A stretch of DNA of 64,000 bases. Origin: Betaproteobacteria bacterium HGW-Betaproteobacteria-3. GTDB lineage: Bacteria > Pseudomonadota > Gammaproteobacteria > Burkholderiales > Burkholderiaceae_C. Numbering within the stretch: the stretch's first letter is position 1; each line of letters opens with the position of its first letter. The position numbers were made by a program, and so were the translations under genes. The DNA lies in assembly GCA_002842205.1 (NCBI GenBank), contig PHCI01000023.1, forward strand, positions 1 through 64,000, read 5' to 3'. The notes under the pieces were generated by a model that made no database searches, was not told where the DNA came from, and worked only from the letters and a program-made list of their open reading frames with translations. Shown piece after piece: positions 1-8,496 of this stretch.

Positions 1-1160
1 CACCCGCCACCCGCGCCGCCGCGCGCGCTGCGCCGGCGCCGACCGCCGACGCCTGCGCCATCGAGCTGCCGCGCAAGGGCGGCCTGCCCGGCCAGGTGGT
101 GCTGGTCATGCAGGGCGGCGGGGCGCTGGGCGCCTACCAGGCCGGTGTGTACGAGGCGCTGCACGAGGCCGGCATCGAACCCGACTGGGTGGTGGGCACC
201 TCCATCGGGGCCATCAATGGCGCGCTGATCGCCGGCAACGCCCCGGCCGACCGGCTGGCGCGCCTGCGCCAGTTCTGGGACATGGTGGCCGAGGGCTCTG
301 GCTCCACCGCGCTCTGGAACCTGCTGGGCCTGGGCCAGTTGTTCCACAACCTGGGGGCGGTCACCAAGGGGATCCCCGGTTTCTTCGAGCCCAACCCCAA
401 CGCGTGGATGGGCTCGAACCTGCCGCTGGGCGTGACCCACGCCGCCTATTACCGCACCAGCCCGCTGCACGAGACCCTGTCCGAGTTGATGGCGTTCAAC
501 CCCGAGGCCGCCAGCGCCACGCGGCTCACGCTGGGCGCGGTCAGCGTCGAGACCGGGCGCATGCGCTATTTCGACAGCCGGATCGAGGCGGTCGGGCTCG
601 ACCACGTGATGGCCTCGGGCGCCTTGCCGCCGGCGTTTCCGGCCGTGATGATCGACGGCGAACCCTATTGGGACGGCGGCATCTACTCCAACACCCCAAT
701 CGAGGTGGTGATGGAAGACAACCCGCGCCGCAACTCGCTGATCTTCTCGGCCCAGCTCTGGCAGCAGGAGGCCGCGGCGCCCGGTTCGATTGACGCGGTC
801 ATGAGCCGGCTCAAGGACATCCAGTTTTCGAGCCGCTCGGAAGGCCAGATTGCCCAGCAGCAGAAAATCCACCACCTGCGCCACATCGTGCGCGAACTGG
901 GCAAGCTGCTGCCCGATGGCGTCAAAAACCGTGCCGCCGCCCAGGAACTGCTGGGTTGGGGCTGCGGCACCGTCATGCACGTGGTGGAACTGCGCGCGCC
1001 GGTGGTGCCGGGCGAAGACCACACCAAAGACCTTGATTTCACTCCCAATGGCATTGCCGCGCGCTGGAAAGCCGGGCTGGAGTGCACCCGCCGCAAGATC
1101 GCCGAAGCGGCATGGACTGCCCCCTGCGACCCGATCCAGGGCATTGTGGTGCACCGCTGA
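1..1160 (+). CDS. Patatin-like phospholipase, DUF3734 type (5' end cut by window)
   Basis: Predicted serine lipid hydrolase. Visible motifs are the glycine-rich oxyanion loop GGGALGAYQAG (about 114-146), the nucleophile elbow GTSIG (195-209) and the DGG of the Ser-Asp dyad (672-680). The C-terminal third (DIQFSSRSEGQIAQQQKIHH) resembles the DUF3734 extension found on proteobacterial patatin-like proteins. The frame stays open to the first bases of the window, with an Ala/Pro-rich lead-in, so the true start most likely lies upstream; a GTG at 96 would remove residues just before the oxyanion loop and is a poor start. The acyl substrate cannot be told from sequence. Confidence 0.9.
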   Translation, partial: PATRAAARAAPAPTADACAIELPRKGGLPGQVVLVMQGGGALGAYQAGVYEALHEAGIEPDWVVGTSIGAINGALIAGNAPADRLARLRQFWDMVAEGSGSTALWNLLGLGQLFHNLGAVTKGIPGFFEPNPNAWMGSNLPLGVTHAAYYRTSPLHETLSELMAFNPEAASATRLTLGAVSVETGRMRYFDSRIEAVGLDHVMASGALPPAFPAVMIDGEPYWDGGIYSNTPIEVVMEDNPRRNSLIFSAQLWQQEAAAPGSIDAVMSRLKDIQFSSRSEGQIAQQQKIHHLRHIVRELGKLLPDGVKNRAAAQELLGWGCGTVMHVVELRAPVVPGEDHTKDLDFTPNGIAARWKAGLECTRRKIAEAAWTAPCDPIQGIVVHR

Positions 1161-1214
1161 ACCGCGTCCCCGCCAGCGGGCAAGCGGGGGCGGGGCACGG
1201 GCGGGCAGGGGGCG

Positions 1215-1853
1215 TCAGGGCGCCGGGGTCTTGGGCCTGAAATCGCAGTACGCGGCCACGCCGCACTGCCAGCACCGCGGCTTGCGCGCCTGGCACACGT
1301 AGCGGCCCAGCAAAATCAGCCAGTGGTGCGCGTCGACCAAATACGCCGGCGGCACCCGCTGGAGCAGTTGCATCTCTACCGCATACGGGTCTTTGCCCGG
1401 TGCCAGCCCGGTGCGGTTGCCCACGCGGAAGATGTGCGTGTCCACCGCCATGGTGGGTTCGCCAAAGGCCACGTTGAGCACCACGTTGGCGGTCTTGCGG
1501 CCCACGCCGGGCAGGGCTTCCAGCGCGGCGCGGGTGCGTGGCACCTGGCCGCCGTGCTGCGCCACGAGGATGTGACAGGTCTGCAGCAGGTGCCTGGCCT
1601 TGCTGCGGTACAGGCCGATGGTCTTGAGGTGGGCCTCCAGCCCTTGCAGCCCGAGCGCAATGATTTTTTGCGGCGTGTTGGCCACGGGAAACAGCCGGCG
1701 TGTGGCCTTGTTCACACCCACGTCGGTGGCCTGCGCTGACAGCAGCACGGCGGCCAGCAGCTCAAACACACTGGTGTACTCCAGCTCGGTGTTGGGCTGC
1801 GGATTGGCCGCCTTGAGGGTGGCAAAAAACGGTTCGATGTGTTCGCGCTTCAT
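1215..1853 (-). CDS. nth: Endonuclease III (DNA glycosylase/AP lyase)
   Basis: Base-excision repair enzyme removing oxidised pyrimidines and cleaving the abasic site. The 212-residue protein has the helix-hairpin-helix LPGVGRKTANVV with catalytic Lys120, the catalytic Asp138 in VDTH, and the [4Fe-4S] cluster ligands C187-x6-C194-x2-C197-x5-C203, matching the numbering of the E. coli enzyme. It lies 21 bp downstream of the HDOD gene on the same strand and could be co-transcribed with it. Nothing is missing or truncated. Confidence 0.97.
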   Translation of the reverse strand: MKREHIEPFFATLKAANPQPNTELEYTSVFELLAAVLLSAQATDVGVNKATRRLFPVANTPQKIIALGLQGLEAHLKTIGLYRSKARHLLQTCHILVAQHGGQVPRTRAALEALPGVGRKTANVVLNVAFGEPTMAVDTHIFRVGNRTGLAPGKDPYAVEMQLLQRVPPAYLVDAHHWLILLGRYVCQARKPRCWQCGVAAYCDFRPKTPAP

Positions 1854-1874
1854 GCGCGCAGTGTAGGGGCGGGT

Positions 1875-2684
1875 TCAGTTCAGCACCGAGGTGTCCACCA
1901 GCGTGGCGTATGCGGGCATGTTGTTGCGCATCCATTCGCGGTCCACCAGCAGGGTGTCCATGATGTCTTGCGGCAGCTCTTCGATCACCTCGGGGTGCTC
2001 GGCCGGCATCTCGGCCAGCAACTGGGCAATGTGCACGATGGCGCCCAGGCGGCTGAACGGGCGGGCTTCCAGCGGGTTGGCCGCATGCGTGAGGCCGCGC
2101 ACGATCTCGCGCGGAAACTGCCAGCGGCGTGCCAGCTCGGCGGTGACTTCGCCTTCGCTGAAGCCCAGGAAGTTGCATTCGCGCTGCCAGCGGCTGCCGG
2201 GGGAATGCGGGAGTTGTTCAATTTCGGCCATGCAGCCGGGCAGGGCGGTGGCGATCACCAGTTCGCCCAGGCGCACCATGAAGCCGGCCAGCCAGGCCTC
2301 GTGGCGGTCGCCGCCAATGTTGGTGGTGAGCCACTGCGCGTAGCCGGCGCAGGCCATGCTCTGGCGCCAGAATTCGCCGCGGTCCAGCCCGCCCACCACG
2401 GGGAAGGCGTCATTGAGGCAGCACGACAGCGCCAGCGTGCGCACCTGCGCCAGGCCCACCAGCATGATGGCGTCGTCCAGCGAGGCCACCTGCCGCTTGA
2501 GGCCAAAGCGCGCGCTGTTGGCCAGGCGCAGCACCTTGACGGTCAGTGCCGGGTCCTTGCTGATGAGGTCACGGATCTTGGCCACCGGCACATCGTGTTC
2601 GTTCAGGGTGCGAACCAGTGACTGCGCCACCTCGGGCATGGTGGGCAGTTGGAAGCCACGGAAGAAATCGCTGAGGTCGGCCAT
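1875..2684 (-). CDS. HDOD domain protein
   Basis: 269 residues almost entirely made of an HDOD domain (a modified HD fold). The signature around residues 40-62 (ISKDPALTVKVLRLANSARF, then FG) is typical of signalling proteins that relay regulatory input without known catalysis. I chose the ATG at 2684 because the family begins with the PTMPEVAQ helix some 13 residues later; the longer upstream open frame would run into the opposite gene. It precedes nth by 21 bp, which may only be shared transcription. Biological role unknown. Confidence 0.85.
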   Translation of the reverse strand: MADLSDFFRGFQLPTMPEVAQSLVRTLNEHDVPVAKIRDLISKDPALTVKVLRLANSARFGLKRQVASLDDAIMLVGLAQVRTLALSCCLNDAFPVVGGLDRGEFWRQSMACAGYAQWLTTNIGGDRHEAWLAGFMVRLGELVIATALPGCMAEIEQLPHSPGSRWQRECNFLGFSEGEVTAELARRWQFPREIVRGLTHAANPLEARPFSRLGAIVHIAQLLAEMPAEHPEVIEELPQDIMDTLLVDREWMRNNMPAYATLVDTSVLN

Positions 2685-2905
2685 GATGGTTCTCGCTGGT
2701 TGGGTAGTGCTACGAATTGTTTCGGCGCCACCCCCCGTTGATAAAACCGATAAACCGGCACGAAACCCGCCTTTTCTCGGCCGCGCCGTCCAGACCGTGA
2801 CATCCGTCACGGTGCGCCGAAAGCACTTCCGCAAACCCCTACAGGCCGACGGCAAGCCCTGACCTGAAGCGGCAGGCGCCGCGCATGGACGCGGCCTGGG
2901 CGCGG

Positions 2906-3637
2906 TCAGCGCAACGTGCGCCCGAACAGGCTGAACAGCCGCTCCCAGTGCCGCTCGGCGGCGGGCTGGTTGTAAATGGTGCCGCGCAGGGGGAACACAA
3001 AACCGTGCTCGACCTTGGGGTACCACTCGATGCGGTGCCGGGTGCCCGCGGCCGTGAGGGCCTCCTCCAGCTTCTGGATGTCGGCCGGTGGCGCCCATTT
3101 GTCGATCTCGGCGCAGGCAAAGTAGCTCTCGCACAGGATTCTGGACGCCATGCGGTGCGGCGAATCGGGGGCGTCGGTGGCCATGTTGGCCCCGTGGATC
3201 GACGCGATGCTGCTGATGCGCCCCGGGAACTGCGCCGCCGCCCACATCACGAACGGCCCGCTCATGCAGTAGCCCAGCAGACCGATGCGGCTGGCCCGGG
3301 CCGCGGGCTGCGCGTCCACAAACTTCAGCAGGGCGGCGGTGTCCACCTCGGTGGTGTGGGCGTTGAGCGAGGCCATGTGCTCAAACATCGGCGCCATGGC
3401 CTCGGGGGTGCGCTCCTGCAGCCAGTAGTCGCGCGAACGGCGGTAATACAGGTTGGGCAGCACCACAAAATAACCCACCGAGGCCAGCCGCCGCGCCATG
3501 TCGTGCAGTTCCTCGCGCTTGCCCGGGGCGTCCATGTAGAACAGCACCACCGGGTGCGGCCCGCCTTCTTCGGGGTGCACCACAAAGGTGTTCATGGCGC
3601 CGTCGGCCGTGGGGATGTCCAGCTGGTGTTCGATCAT
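2906..3637 (-). CDS. Dienelactone hydrolase family protein
   Basis: 243-residue alpha/beta hydrolase. The nucleophile motif GYCMSG puts the reactive Cys at residue 124; the base is His211 in VEHGF, and Asp179 is a plausible acid. Dienelactone hydrolases use a Cys nucleophile, which fits, but the motif differs from classical GFCFGG, so the substrate may not be a chlorocatechol lactone. It stands alone, with no aromatic-degradation genes nearby. A run of ten G (3662-3671) lies about 25 bp upstream of the ATG, where it could affect expression. Confidence 0.85.
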   Translation of the reverse strand: MIEHQLDIPTADGAMNTFVVHPEEGGPHPVVLFYMDAPGKREELHDMARRLASVGYFVVLPNLYYRRSRDYWLQERTPEAMAPMFEHMASLNAHTTEVDTAALLKFVDAQPAARASRIGLLGYCMSGPFVMWAAAQFPGRISSIASIHGANMATDAPDSPHRMASRILCESYFACAEIDKWAPPADIQKLEEALTAAGTRHRIEWYPKVEHGFVFPLRGTIYNQPAAERHWERLFSLFGRTLR

Positions 3638-3788
3638 GGCGGGGCCCTGTCTGCGTGGGTTGGGGGGGGGGAAGGTAAAGACCTCAGCCTAGCACGGCTG
3701 CGCCGCTTTGTGCTCGCCCCACCGGTCGCTTGGCGGCCGATCTGCCCGACGGGGGTACTTCAATGAGAATTTGATCAAAATTGGCATA

Positions 3789-3820
3789 TAGCCCTCGTCA
3801 ATTGGCAATAGTTTGCTATT
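3789..3820 (+). repeat. 32-nt dispersed repeat, copy 1
   Basis: Core begins TAGCCCTCGTCAA and ends TAGTTTGCTATT, in the gap upstream of the aminotransferase. The flanks (AAAATTGGC on the left, AATAAAGCAGCAAAT on the right) are partly shared with other copies, so the whole element may be about 60 nt. The family is described in the findings. Confidence 0.8.
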
Positions 3821-3913
3821 AATAAAGCAGCAAATGCCGCCTGCTCGCCGCGCGCCGCCGGGGTGCGCGAAAATGGCGCACCGCCCTCCCTCCATTTGCC
3901 TGATACCCACGCC

Positions 3914-5149
3914 ATGTCCCTCCAATTTGCCGACCGCCTCAACCACGTTGAAACCTCCGCCATCCGCGAGCTGTTCAAGCTGCTGGGCAAGCCCGGCATC
4001 ATCAGCTTTGCTGGCGGCTTCCCCGACCCCGCCATGTTTGACGTGGACGGCATCCGCGAAGCCGTCAACACCGCGCTGGCCACCGAACCCGGCGGCGCGC
4101 TGCAATACGGCGCCACCGAGGGCTATCAACCTTTGCGCGAGCAACTGGCCGCCTTCATGCAAAGCAAGGGGTGTCAGGGCGTTGCACCCGAAGACCTGAT
4201 CGTCACCACCGGCAGCCAGCAGGCGCTCGACTTGCTGGGCAAGACGCTCATCAACCCCGGCGACAAGGTCATCGTGGAAGGCCCCACGTTTCTGGCCACC
4301 ATCCAGTGTTTTCGGCTGTACGGCGCCGAACTCATCAGCGCGCCCATCGACGGCGACGGCGTGCAGACCGACGCGCTGGAGGCGCTCATGGCCGAGCACA
4401 AGCCCAAATTCGTCTACCTCATCCCCACCTTCGGCAACCCCAGCGGCGCCACGCTGAGCCTGGCGCGGCGCAAGAAGGTGCTGGAGCTGGCCGTGAAGTA
4501 CCAAACCCTGGTGGTCGAAGACGACCCGTATGGCGACCTGTATTTTGGCCAAAATGACGAAGACCGGCCACCGCCCAGCCTGCTCGCGCTGAGCGCGCAG
4601 GTACCCGGCAGCCGTGAGCTGCTGGTGCACTGCGGCAGCATGTCCAAAGTGCTCTCACCCGGCCTGCGCGTGGGCTGGATGATTGCCCCGCCCAAGTTGC
4701 TGGCCAACGCCACCATGTGCAAGCAGTTCAGCGACGCCCACACCAGCACCTTCGCCCAGGCCACCGCCGCGCAATACCTCAAAGCCGGCCGCATGCCCGC
4801 CACGCTGGCCCGCGTGCGCAAGGTCTACGCCGAACGCGCCAGCACGATGTGCACCGCCCTCAAACGCGAGCTGGGCGACGCCATCGAGTTTGTGCAGCCG
4901 CAAGGCGGCCTGTTCGTGTGGGCACGCCTGACCGGAAAAGGACGCGACGCGAGCATCGCGGGCGGCCAGAGCGTGAAAGACGGCAATGAATTTGCCAAGC
5001 GCGCCATCGAACAAGGCGTGGCCTTCGTCCCCGGCGCGCCGTTCTACTGCGCCGACCCCGACCACGCCACGCTGCGCCTGAGCTTTGCCACGGCGGATGT
5101 GGCGAAGATTGAGGAGGGGGTGGGGCGGTTGGGGAGGGCGATCGCTTGA
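3914..5149 (+). CDS. PLP-dependent aminotransferase, class I/II (2-aminoadipate/MocR-like)
   Basis: 411-residue fold-type I aminotransferase. Landmarks are the substrate loop SFAGGFPDP (31-39), Asn175 in GNPSG, Asp203 in EDDPYG contacting the pyridine nitrogen, and the Schiff-base Lys245 in GSMSKVLSPG. It resembles the stand-alone aminotransferases related to MocR C-terminal domains (2-aminoadipate or valine-pyruvate type). The ATG at 3914 gives the family's usual MSLQFADRL beginning; a longer frame from 3863 adds a non-conserved leader. The amino donor is not predictable. Monocistronic as far as can be seen. Confidence 0.9.
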   Translation: MSLQFADRLNHVETSAIRELFKLLGKPGIISFAGGFPDPAMFDVDGIREAVNTALATEPGGALQYGATEGYQPLREQLAAFMQSKGCQGVAPEDLIVTTGSQQALDLLGKTLINPGDKVIVEGPTFLATIQCFRLYGAELISAPIDGDGVQTDALEALMAEHKPKFVYLIPTFGNPSGATLSLARRKKVLELAVKYQTLVVEDDPYGDLYFGQNDEDRPPPSLLALSAQVPGSRELLVHCGSMSKVLSPGLRVGWMIAPPKLLANATMCKQFSDAHTSTFAQATAAQYLKAGRMPATLARVRKVYAERASTMCTALKRELGDAIEFVQPQGGLFVWARLTGKGRDASIAGGQSVKDGNEFAKRAIEQGVAFVPGAPFYCADPDHATLRLSFATADVAKIEEGVGRLGRAIA

Positions 5150-5200
5150 GGCGTAAGGCTCGCAAGGAGCCCCAGAAACGTTCTGAAAACAGGGTGGGCC

Positions 5201-6103
5201 ATGGCAATTCCAGATTTCCAGTCATTGATGCTTCCGGTCTTGAAAGCTTCTGCTGATGGTGAGGTCAAGATTGGTGATGTCGTCACGAATCTCGGCGTCG
5301 CCTTGGGTCTTTCGGAGGAGGAGCTCTCGGAACTGCTCCCATCTGGAAAGCAAACCACGTTCGCAAATCGCGTCAACTGGGCAAAGAGTTATTTAGGAAA
5401 AGCCGGTTTGGTGACGTTGACGCGACGTGGGTATTTTCAGATCAGCGAAAAGGGCAAAGCGATTCTCAAATCGCCGCCACCTGCAATCAACACAAAGTTT
5501 CTAGAGAGCGTTGCGGGCTTTAAGATGTACCAGCCGTCTGTTGAATCGTCGAAGCCGTCTGGTGAAGCGGCGGAAGTGGTTGACGGGCTCACTCCGGACG
5601 AGACGATCCGGTCCGCTCGAGATGAACTCGAGTCGACGCTGGCGGTGGAACTGTTGGAAAAAATTCTGGCGGCACCACCTTCATTCTTCGAGCGGCTCGT
5701 TGTTCAACTGCTCGTCGCAATGGGCTATGGCGGATCGGCGGCCGATGCTGGACGTGCGCTTGGAAAGACGGGGGACGGCGGCGTTGACGGTGTGATCGAC
5801 CAAGATGCCCTAGGCTTGGATCAAATCTACGTTCAGGCCAAGCGGTACACGGACGCCAAGGTTTCCCCGGGTGAGATCAGAGACTTCTTCGGTGCGCTGG
5901 CAACTTTTAAAGCGTCCAAAGGTCTTTTCGTGACAACCTCGTCGTTCACTGCATCTGCGCGTGACGCTGCCGGCAAATTGCCGAATAAGATCGTCCTGAT
6001 CGATGGGTCACAACTGACGCGTCTCATGATCCGCTTCGATATTGGTTGCCGGATCGAGGAAACGATCCATATCAAGAAGATCGATGAAGAGTTTTTCGAG
6101 TAG
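5201..6103 (+). CDS. mrr: Mrr-type restriction endonuclease (type IV)
   Basis: 300-residue homologue of Mrr, which cuts DNA carrying foreign methylation. Residues 1-95 form the winged-helix N-terminal domain (ISEKGKAIL near 81-89). The C-terminal PD-(D/E)xK domain shows GDGGVDG with Asp196 and VQAKRY with Gln212 and Lys214, so the active site looks intact. Codon use is less GC-biased than in neighbours (CGT, GTT, TTT are common), which suggests acquisition. No methyltransferase or specificity gene is beside it, as expected for type IV. It converges with a broken toxin-antitoxin locus. Confidence 0.9.
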   Translation: MAIPDFQSLMLPVLKASADGEVKIGDVVTNLGVALGLSEEELSELLPSGKQTTFANRVNWAKSYLGKAGLVTLTRRGYFQISEKGKAILKSPPPAINTKFLESVAGFKMYQPSVESSKPSGEAAEVVDGLTPDETIRSARDELESTLAVELLEKILAAPPSFFERLVVQLLVAMGYGGSAADAGRALGKTGDGGVDGVIDQDALGLDQIYVQAKRYTDAKVSPGEIRDFFGALATFKASKGLFVTTSSFTASARDAAGKLPNKIVLIDGSQLTRLMIRFDIGCRIEETIHIKKIDEEFFE

Positions 6104-6104
6104 C

Positions 6105-6215
6105 GCTGCCTGCGCGGAAGGCGGGCGCGTCCATGGGCAGCACGTTCCAACTCGCGGCCACCTGTTCGAGTCAGGCTTCAATTTTTTGGGCCTTGGCGGC
6201 GTCTTGCTCGCAGGT
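6105..6215 (-). pseudogene. Remnant of a PIN-domain (VapC/FitB-like) toxin
   Basis: Directly after the Phd-type antitoxin stop, the minus strand reads CEQDAAKAQKIEA, then TGA at 6173-6171, then LEQVAASWNVLPMDAPAF. From memory this resembles the middle of PIN toxins of the FitB/VapC group, where a Trp normally occupies the TGA position, so a TGG to TGA change is likely. The N-terminal half, with the first catalytic acids, and the C-terminal half are absent; the right edge abuts the mrr stop codon. The identification rests on pattern memory and needs a database search. Confidence 0.6.
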
Positions 6216-6472
6216 CAGGTCTCGGCAACGGGCTGCCGACGGTGAGGGTCGCCGCGTGTCGCATATGTAAGTTCTGCCCGCGCGTCATCGGTCAGCAGTA
6301 GCTGCTTCAGTGAAGGCTGGGCGGCCCGCTTCAGGCGACGCCATTCATTCGCGGGTACGAGCACGGCAACGTCGATGCCGCGCCTGCTGATCATTTGCGG
6401 GCCATCCGCGACGCATGCCTTGAGCAATTCGCTGAAACGCGCCTTGGCTTGTTGAACGGGCCATTTCTGCAT
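6215..6472 (-). CDS. Phd/YefM-family antitoxin, orphaned
   Basis: 85 residues beginning MQKWPVQQAKARFSELL, the hallmark N-terminal DNA-binding segment of Phd/YefM antitoxins, followed by a GIDVAVLVPANEW strand typical of Phd proteins paired with PIN toxins. The toxin that should follow on the same strand survives only as a fragment, so this antitoxin has no visible partner. It could persist as an autorepressor or neutralise a related toxin elsewhere; both are inference. Confidence 0.8.
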   Translation of the reverse strand: MQKWPVQQAKARFSELLKACVADGPQMISRRGIDVAVLVPANEWRRLKRAAQPSLKQLLLTDDARAELTYATRGDPHRRQPVAET

Positions 6473-6579
6473 GGTCGTGCTCCTGTCGGTATGGTGTGTT
6501 GATCAATTCTGCGCACATCTTTGCCGTTGTTGCAGGCGCAGAGGCACGCTGACTGCATCTTTCAAGCGAAATGTGCTCC

Positions 6580-6611
6580 ATGTCCACGTCAAATGGACAT
6601 GGTTAGCTATG
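6580..6611 (+). repeat. 32-nt dispersed repeat, degenerate copy 11
   Basis: Shares CGTCAAATGG and the AGCTAT end with the family at matching spacing but differs at several positions. It sits between the tumA-like stop and the phd antitoxin promoter region. Confidence 0.5.
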
Positions 6612-6621
6612 AAAAACGAAG

Positions 6622-6996
6622 CTAAACGGTTGCCTTCGCCAGTTCCAACCGAATCTCCACCGACTCGAACGGCACAAACACGGCGTCTTCGGGTGTGCGG
6701 TGCACCAAACCGTGTTCTTCGAGTTTGCCGATGTCGGTGTGCACGTTCGAATAGTTGCGTGCCACGGTTTTGGCCAGCGCATAGACCGAGCAGGGGCCGC
6801 ACTGGCGCAGTGCTTCGAGCAGGTCGATGCGGGAGGGCGTGAGTTCTGCAAACAGCGCGCGGGCCGATTCGAAGCTCAGGTGGTAGTCGGCGCCATAGCC
6901 CAGTGACTGCCCGGGCGCTTTTTCGGCAGCCTTGAGCTGCGCGCGCGCAGCGGCAAATACCGAGCCGCGTGGGGCGATTTCGATCAGGGCTTTCAT
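6622..6996 (-). CDS. Winged-helix antitoxin of a TumE/TumA-like pair
   Basis: 124 residues with a C-terminal winged helix (LLEALRQCGPCSVYALAKTV, then NVHTDIGKLEEHGLV), like the HVO_A0114-type regulators found beside TumE-family toxins. The ATG at 6996 is 3 bp after the stop of the upstream gene, so the two are translated together, toxin first. By analogy it should neutralise the toxin and repress the operon through the palindrome at 7283-7316. Antitoxin function is inferred from the pairing. Confidence 0.75.
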   Translation of the reverse strand: MKALIEIAPRGSVFAAARAQLKAAEKAPGQSLGYGADYHLSFESARALFAELTPSRIDLLEALRQCGPCSVYALAKTVARNYSNVHTDIGKLEEHGLVHRTPEDAVFVPFESVEIRLELAKATV

Positions 6997-6999
6997 GGC

Positions 7000-7278
7000 T
7001 TACCTCCAGGTTTCTACATCGCGTTCGAAGTCGTCCAGCAAACGGTCGAGCGATACGAAGCGGTAGGGCGTCTCTGCGCCATTGACATGCCTGTGGTCGC
7101 CTTTGCCGCGCTCGTTGTCGTACCGCACCCGGCATTCACCGCCGCGCCCAAAATACAGCCGGTACTTGTAGCGGTGGGTGCAGGGCGGGAGCGGCGCGGG
7201 CAACCGCCACACAACAATTTCAACGATGGAGCCGTCGTCGCGAACTTCTTTGGCTCTTGCTATCGGCTCCGCATCCAT
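7000..7278 (-). CDS. TumE-family toxin (DUF6516-like)
   Basis: 92 residues: VVWRLPAPLPPCTHRYKYRL, then YFGRGGECRVRYDNERGKG, then HRHVNGAETPYRF and a C-terminal helix. This resembles the small TumE family (formerly DUF6516) usually followed by a winged-helix antitoxin, as here. The conserved YDNERGKGDHRH segment is the likely active or binding surface, but the mechanism is not known to me. It is the first gene of the pair, right behind the nested palindrome. Intact, 3 bp from its partner. Confidence 0.75.
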   Translation of the reverse strand: MDAEPIARAKEVRDDGSIVEIVVWRLPAPLPPCTHRYKYRLYFGRGGECRVRYDNERGKGDHRHVNGAETPYRFVSLDRLLDDFERDVETWR

Positions 7279-7282
7279 TTGT

Positions 7283-7316
7283 ATTGCATTTTAGCAATAT
7301 ATTGCCTTTATGCAAT
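7283..7316. promoter_or_regulatory. Nested palindromic operator of the toxin-antitoxin pair
   Basis: An inner perfect 12-bp palindrome GCAATATATTGC (7294-7305) is nested in outer 7-bp arms ATTGCAT (7283-7289) and ATGCAAT (7310-7316), all centred on 7299.5. It lies 5 bp upstream of the toxin ATG in AT-rich DNA that must hold the promoter. This is the typical place for a dimeric autorepressor. Confidence 0.7.
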
Positions 7317-7460
7317 GCGTAGTTTGACGTCTGAAGGTAGCCTCCACGCGCCTCGCCATACGTGCCGCCCCATGTTCCCCATGCCGTTCCCGGTATGCGC
7401 CGCCCAGGCTTCAGGGCCGATCATTCGGCCCACCATTCCAGCCCCAGCAAGGACCGCCAC

Positions 7461-8468
7461 GTGAACACCGCCACCCCAGATCTCACCCGCCTGCGGGCGC
7501 TGCCCCGTGCCGAGGTGCATGTGCATCTGGAGGGCTGTTTTGAGGCGGCAATGCTCGCGCAGTGGGCCGCGCGGTTCAACGAGCCGATGCCGCGCCCGAT
7601 TGAGCGGCTGTTCGCGTTCGAGGGGCTGGCCGACTTTCTGCATTTTCTGGACTGGGCCTGCGGCCTGGTGCGCACGCCCGAAGAACTGGCGCAAGCGGCC
7701 TACGCGTTCAGCCAGCGCCTGGCGGCCAGCGGCACGGGGTATGCCGACCTGATCTTCAACCCCACGCACTGGCGCCATTGGCAGGGGCGCCTGCCAGCCA
7801 TGGTGGACGCGCTGGACGCGGGCTTTCGCGCGGCCGAGCAAGACGGCCTGCCGCCCGTGGGGCTGTGCGTGAGCCTGCTGCGCACGCAGTCGGCCGACGC
7901 CGCGGCCGAGCTGGTGGACTTGCTGGTGCAGCTGCGCCACCCGCGTGTGGTGGCCCTGTCAATCGACGGCAACGAGGCCGCCGCGGGCCGCACCGGGCCG
8001 CGCTTTGCCGAGGCGTTTCGCCGCGCGGGTGCGGCGGGCCTGAAGCGCACGGTGCACGCGGGCGAGTCGAGCGGCCCCGAGGGCGTGCGCGACGCGGTGG
8101 AGCTGTTGGGCGCCGACCGCATCGACCACGGCGTGCGCGCCATCGAAGACCCGCAGGTGATTGATCTGCTGGTGCAACGGCAGATTCCGCTGGGCATCTG
8201 CCCCACGTCGAACCGGGTGCTGGGCGTCTACCCCAGCATCGACGTGCACCCGATCGAGCGGCTTCGTGCAGCAGGTGTGCCCGTGTCGATCAACACCGAC
8301 GACCCGGCGCTGCTGGGCACGGGGCTCGAGCACGAATACGCGCTGTGCCAAAAGGCGTTTGGCTGGCCAGACGACGTGCTGCGTGCCGTGGCCCGCACGT
8401 CGATCGACGCGAGTTTTGCCAACGACGACGTGAAGGCCTCGCTGCGCGACGCGTTGGGCCGCTGGTGA
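7461..8468 (+). CDS. add: Adenosine deaminase
   Basis: 335-residue zinc amidohydrolase converting adenosine to inosine in purine salvage. Metal and catalytic motifs are all present: His20 and His22 in HVHLEG, His199 and Glu202 in HAGE, Asp222-His223-Gly224 and NTDD at 278-281. I chose the GTG at 7461 because AAGGA sits 7 nt upstream and the protein then starts just before the HVHLEG strand. Some bacterial members are adenine deaminases; a stand-alone gene does not settle this. The start region faces the toxin-antitoxin promoter. Confidence 0.9.
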   Translation: MNTATPDLTRLRALPRAEVHVHLEGCFEAAMLAQWAARFNEPMPRPIERLFAFEGLADFLHFLDWACGLVRTPEELAQAAYAFSQRLAASGTGYADLIFNPTHWRHWQGRLPAMVDALDAGFRAAEQDGLPPVGLCVSLLRTQSADAAAELVDLLVQLRHPRVVALSIDGNEAAAGRTGPRFAEAFRRAGAAGLKRTVHAGESSGPEGVRDAVELLGADRIDHGVRAIEDPQVIDLLVQRQIPLGICPTSNRVLGVYPSIDVHPIERLRAAGVPVSINTDDPALLGTGLEHEYALCQKAFGWPDDVLRAVARTSIDASFANDDVKASLRDALGRW

Positions 8469-8496
8469 CCAGCCCCCGGCTTTGTCGCGGCGGCCC

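Noticed and set aside
1875-3245. Longer reading of the HDOD gene (456 codons)
   Set aside because: The extra N-terminus lies over the opposite frame of the hydrolase gene and lacks conserved residues; the ATG at 2684 fits the family.
5201-7316. Mrr plus toxin-antitoxin genes as one new multi-gene defence system
   Set aside because: They are known families in opposite orientations with separate control and a decayed member; the grouping looks like independent arrivals.
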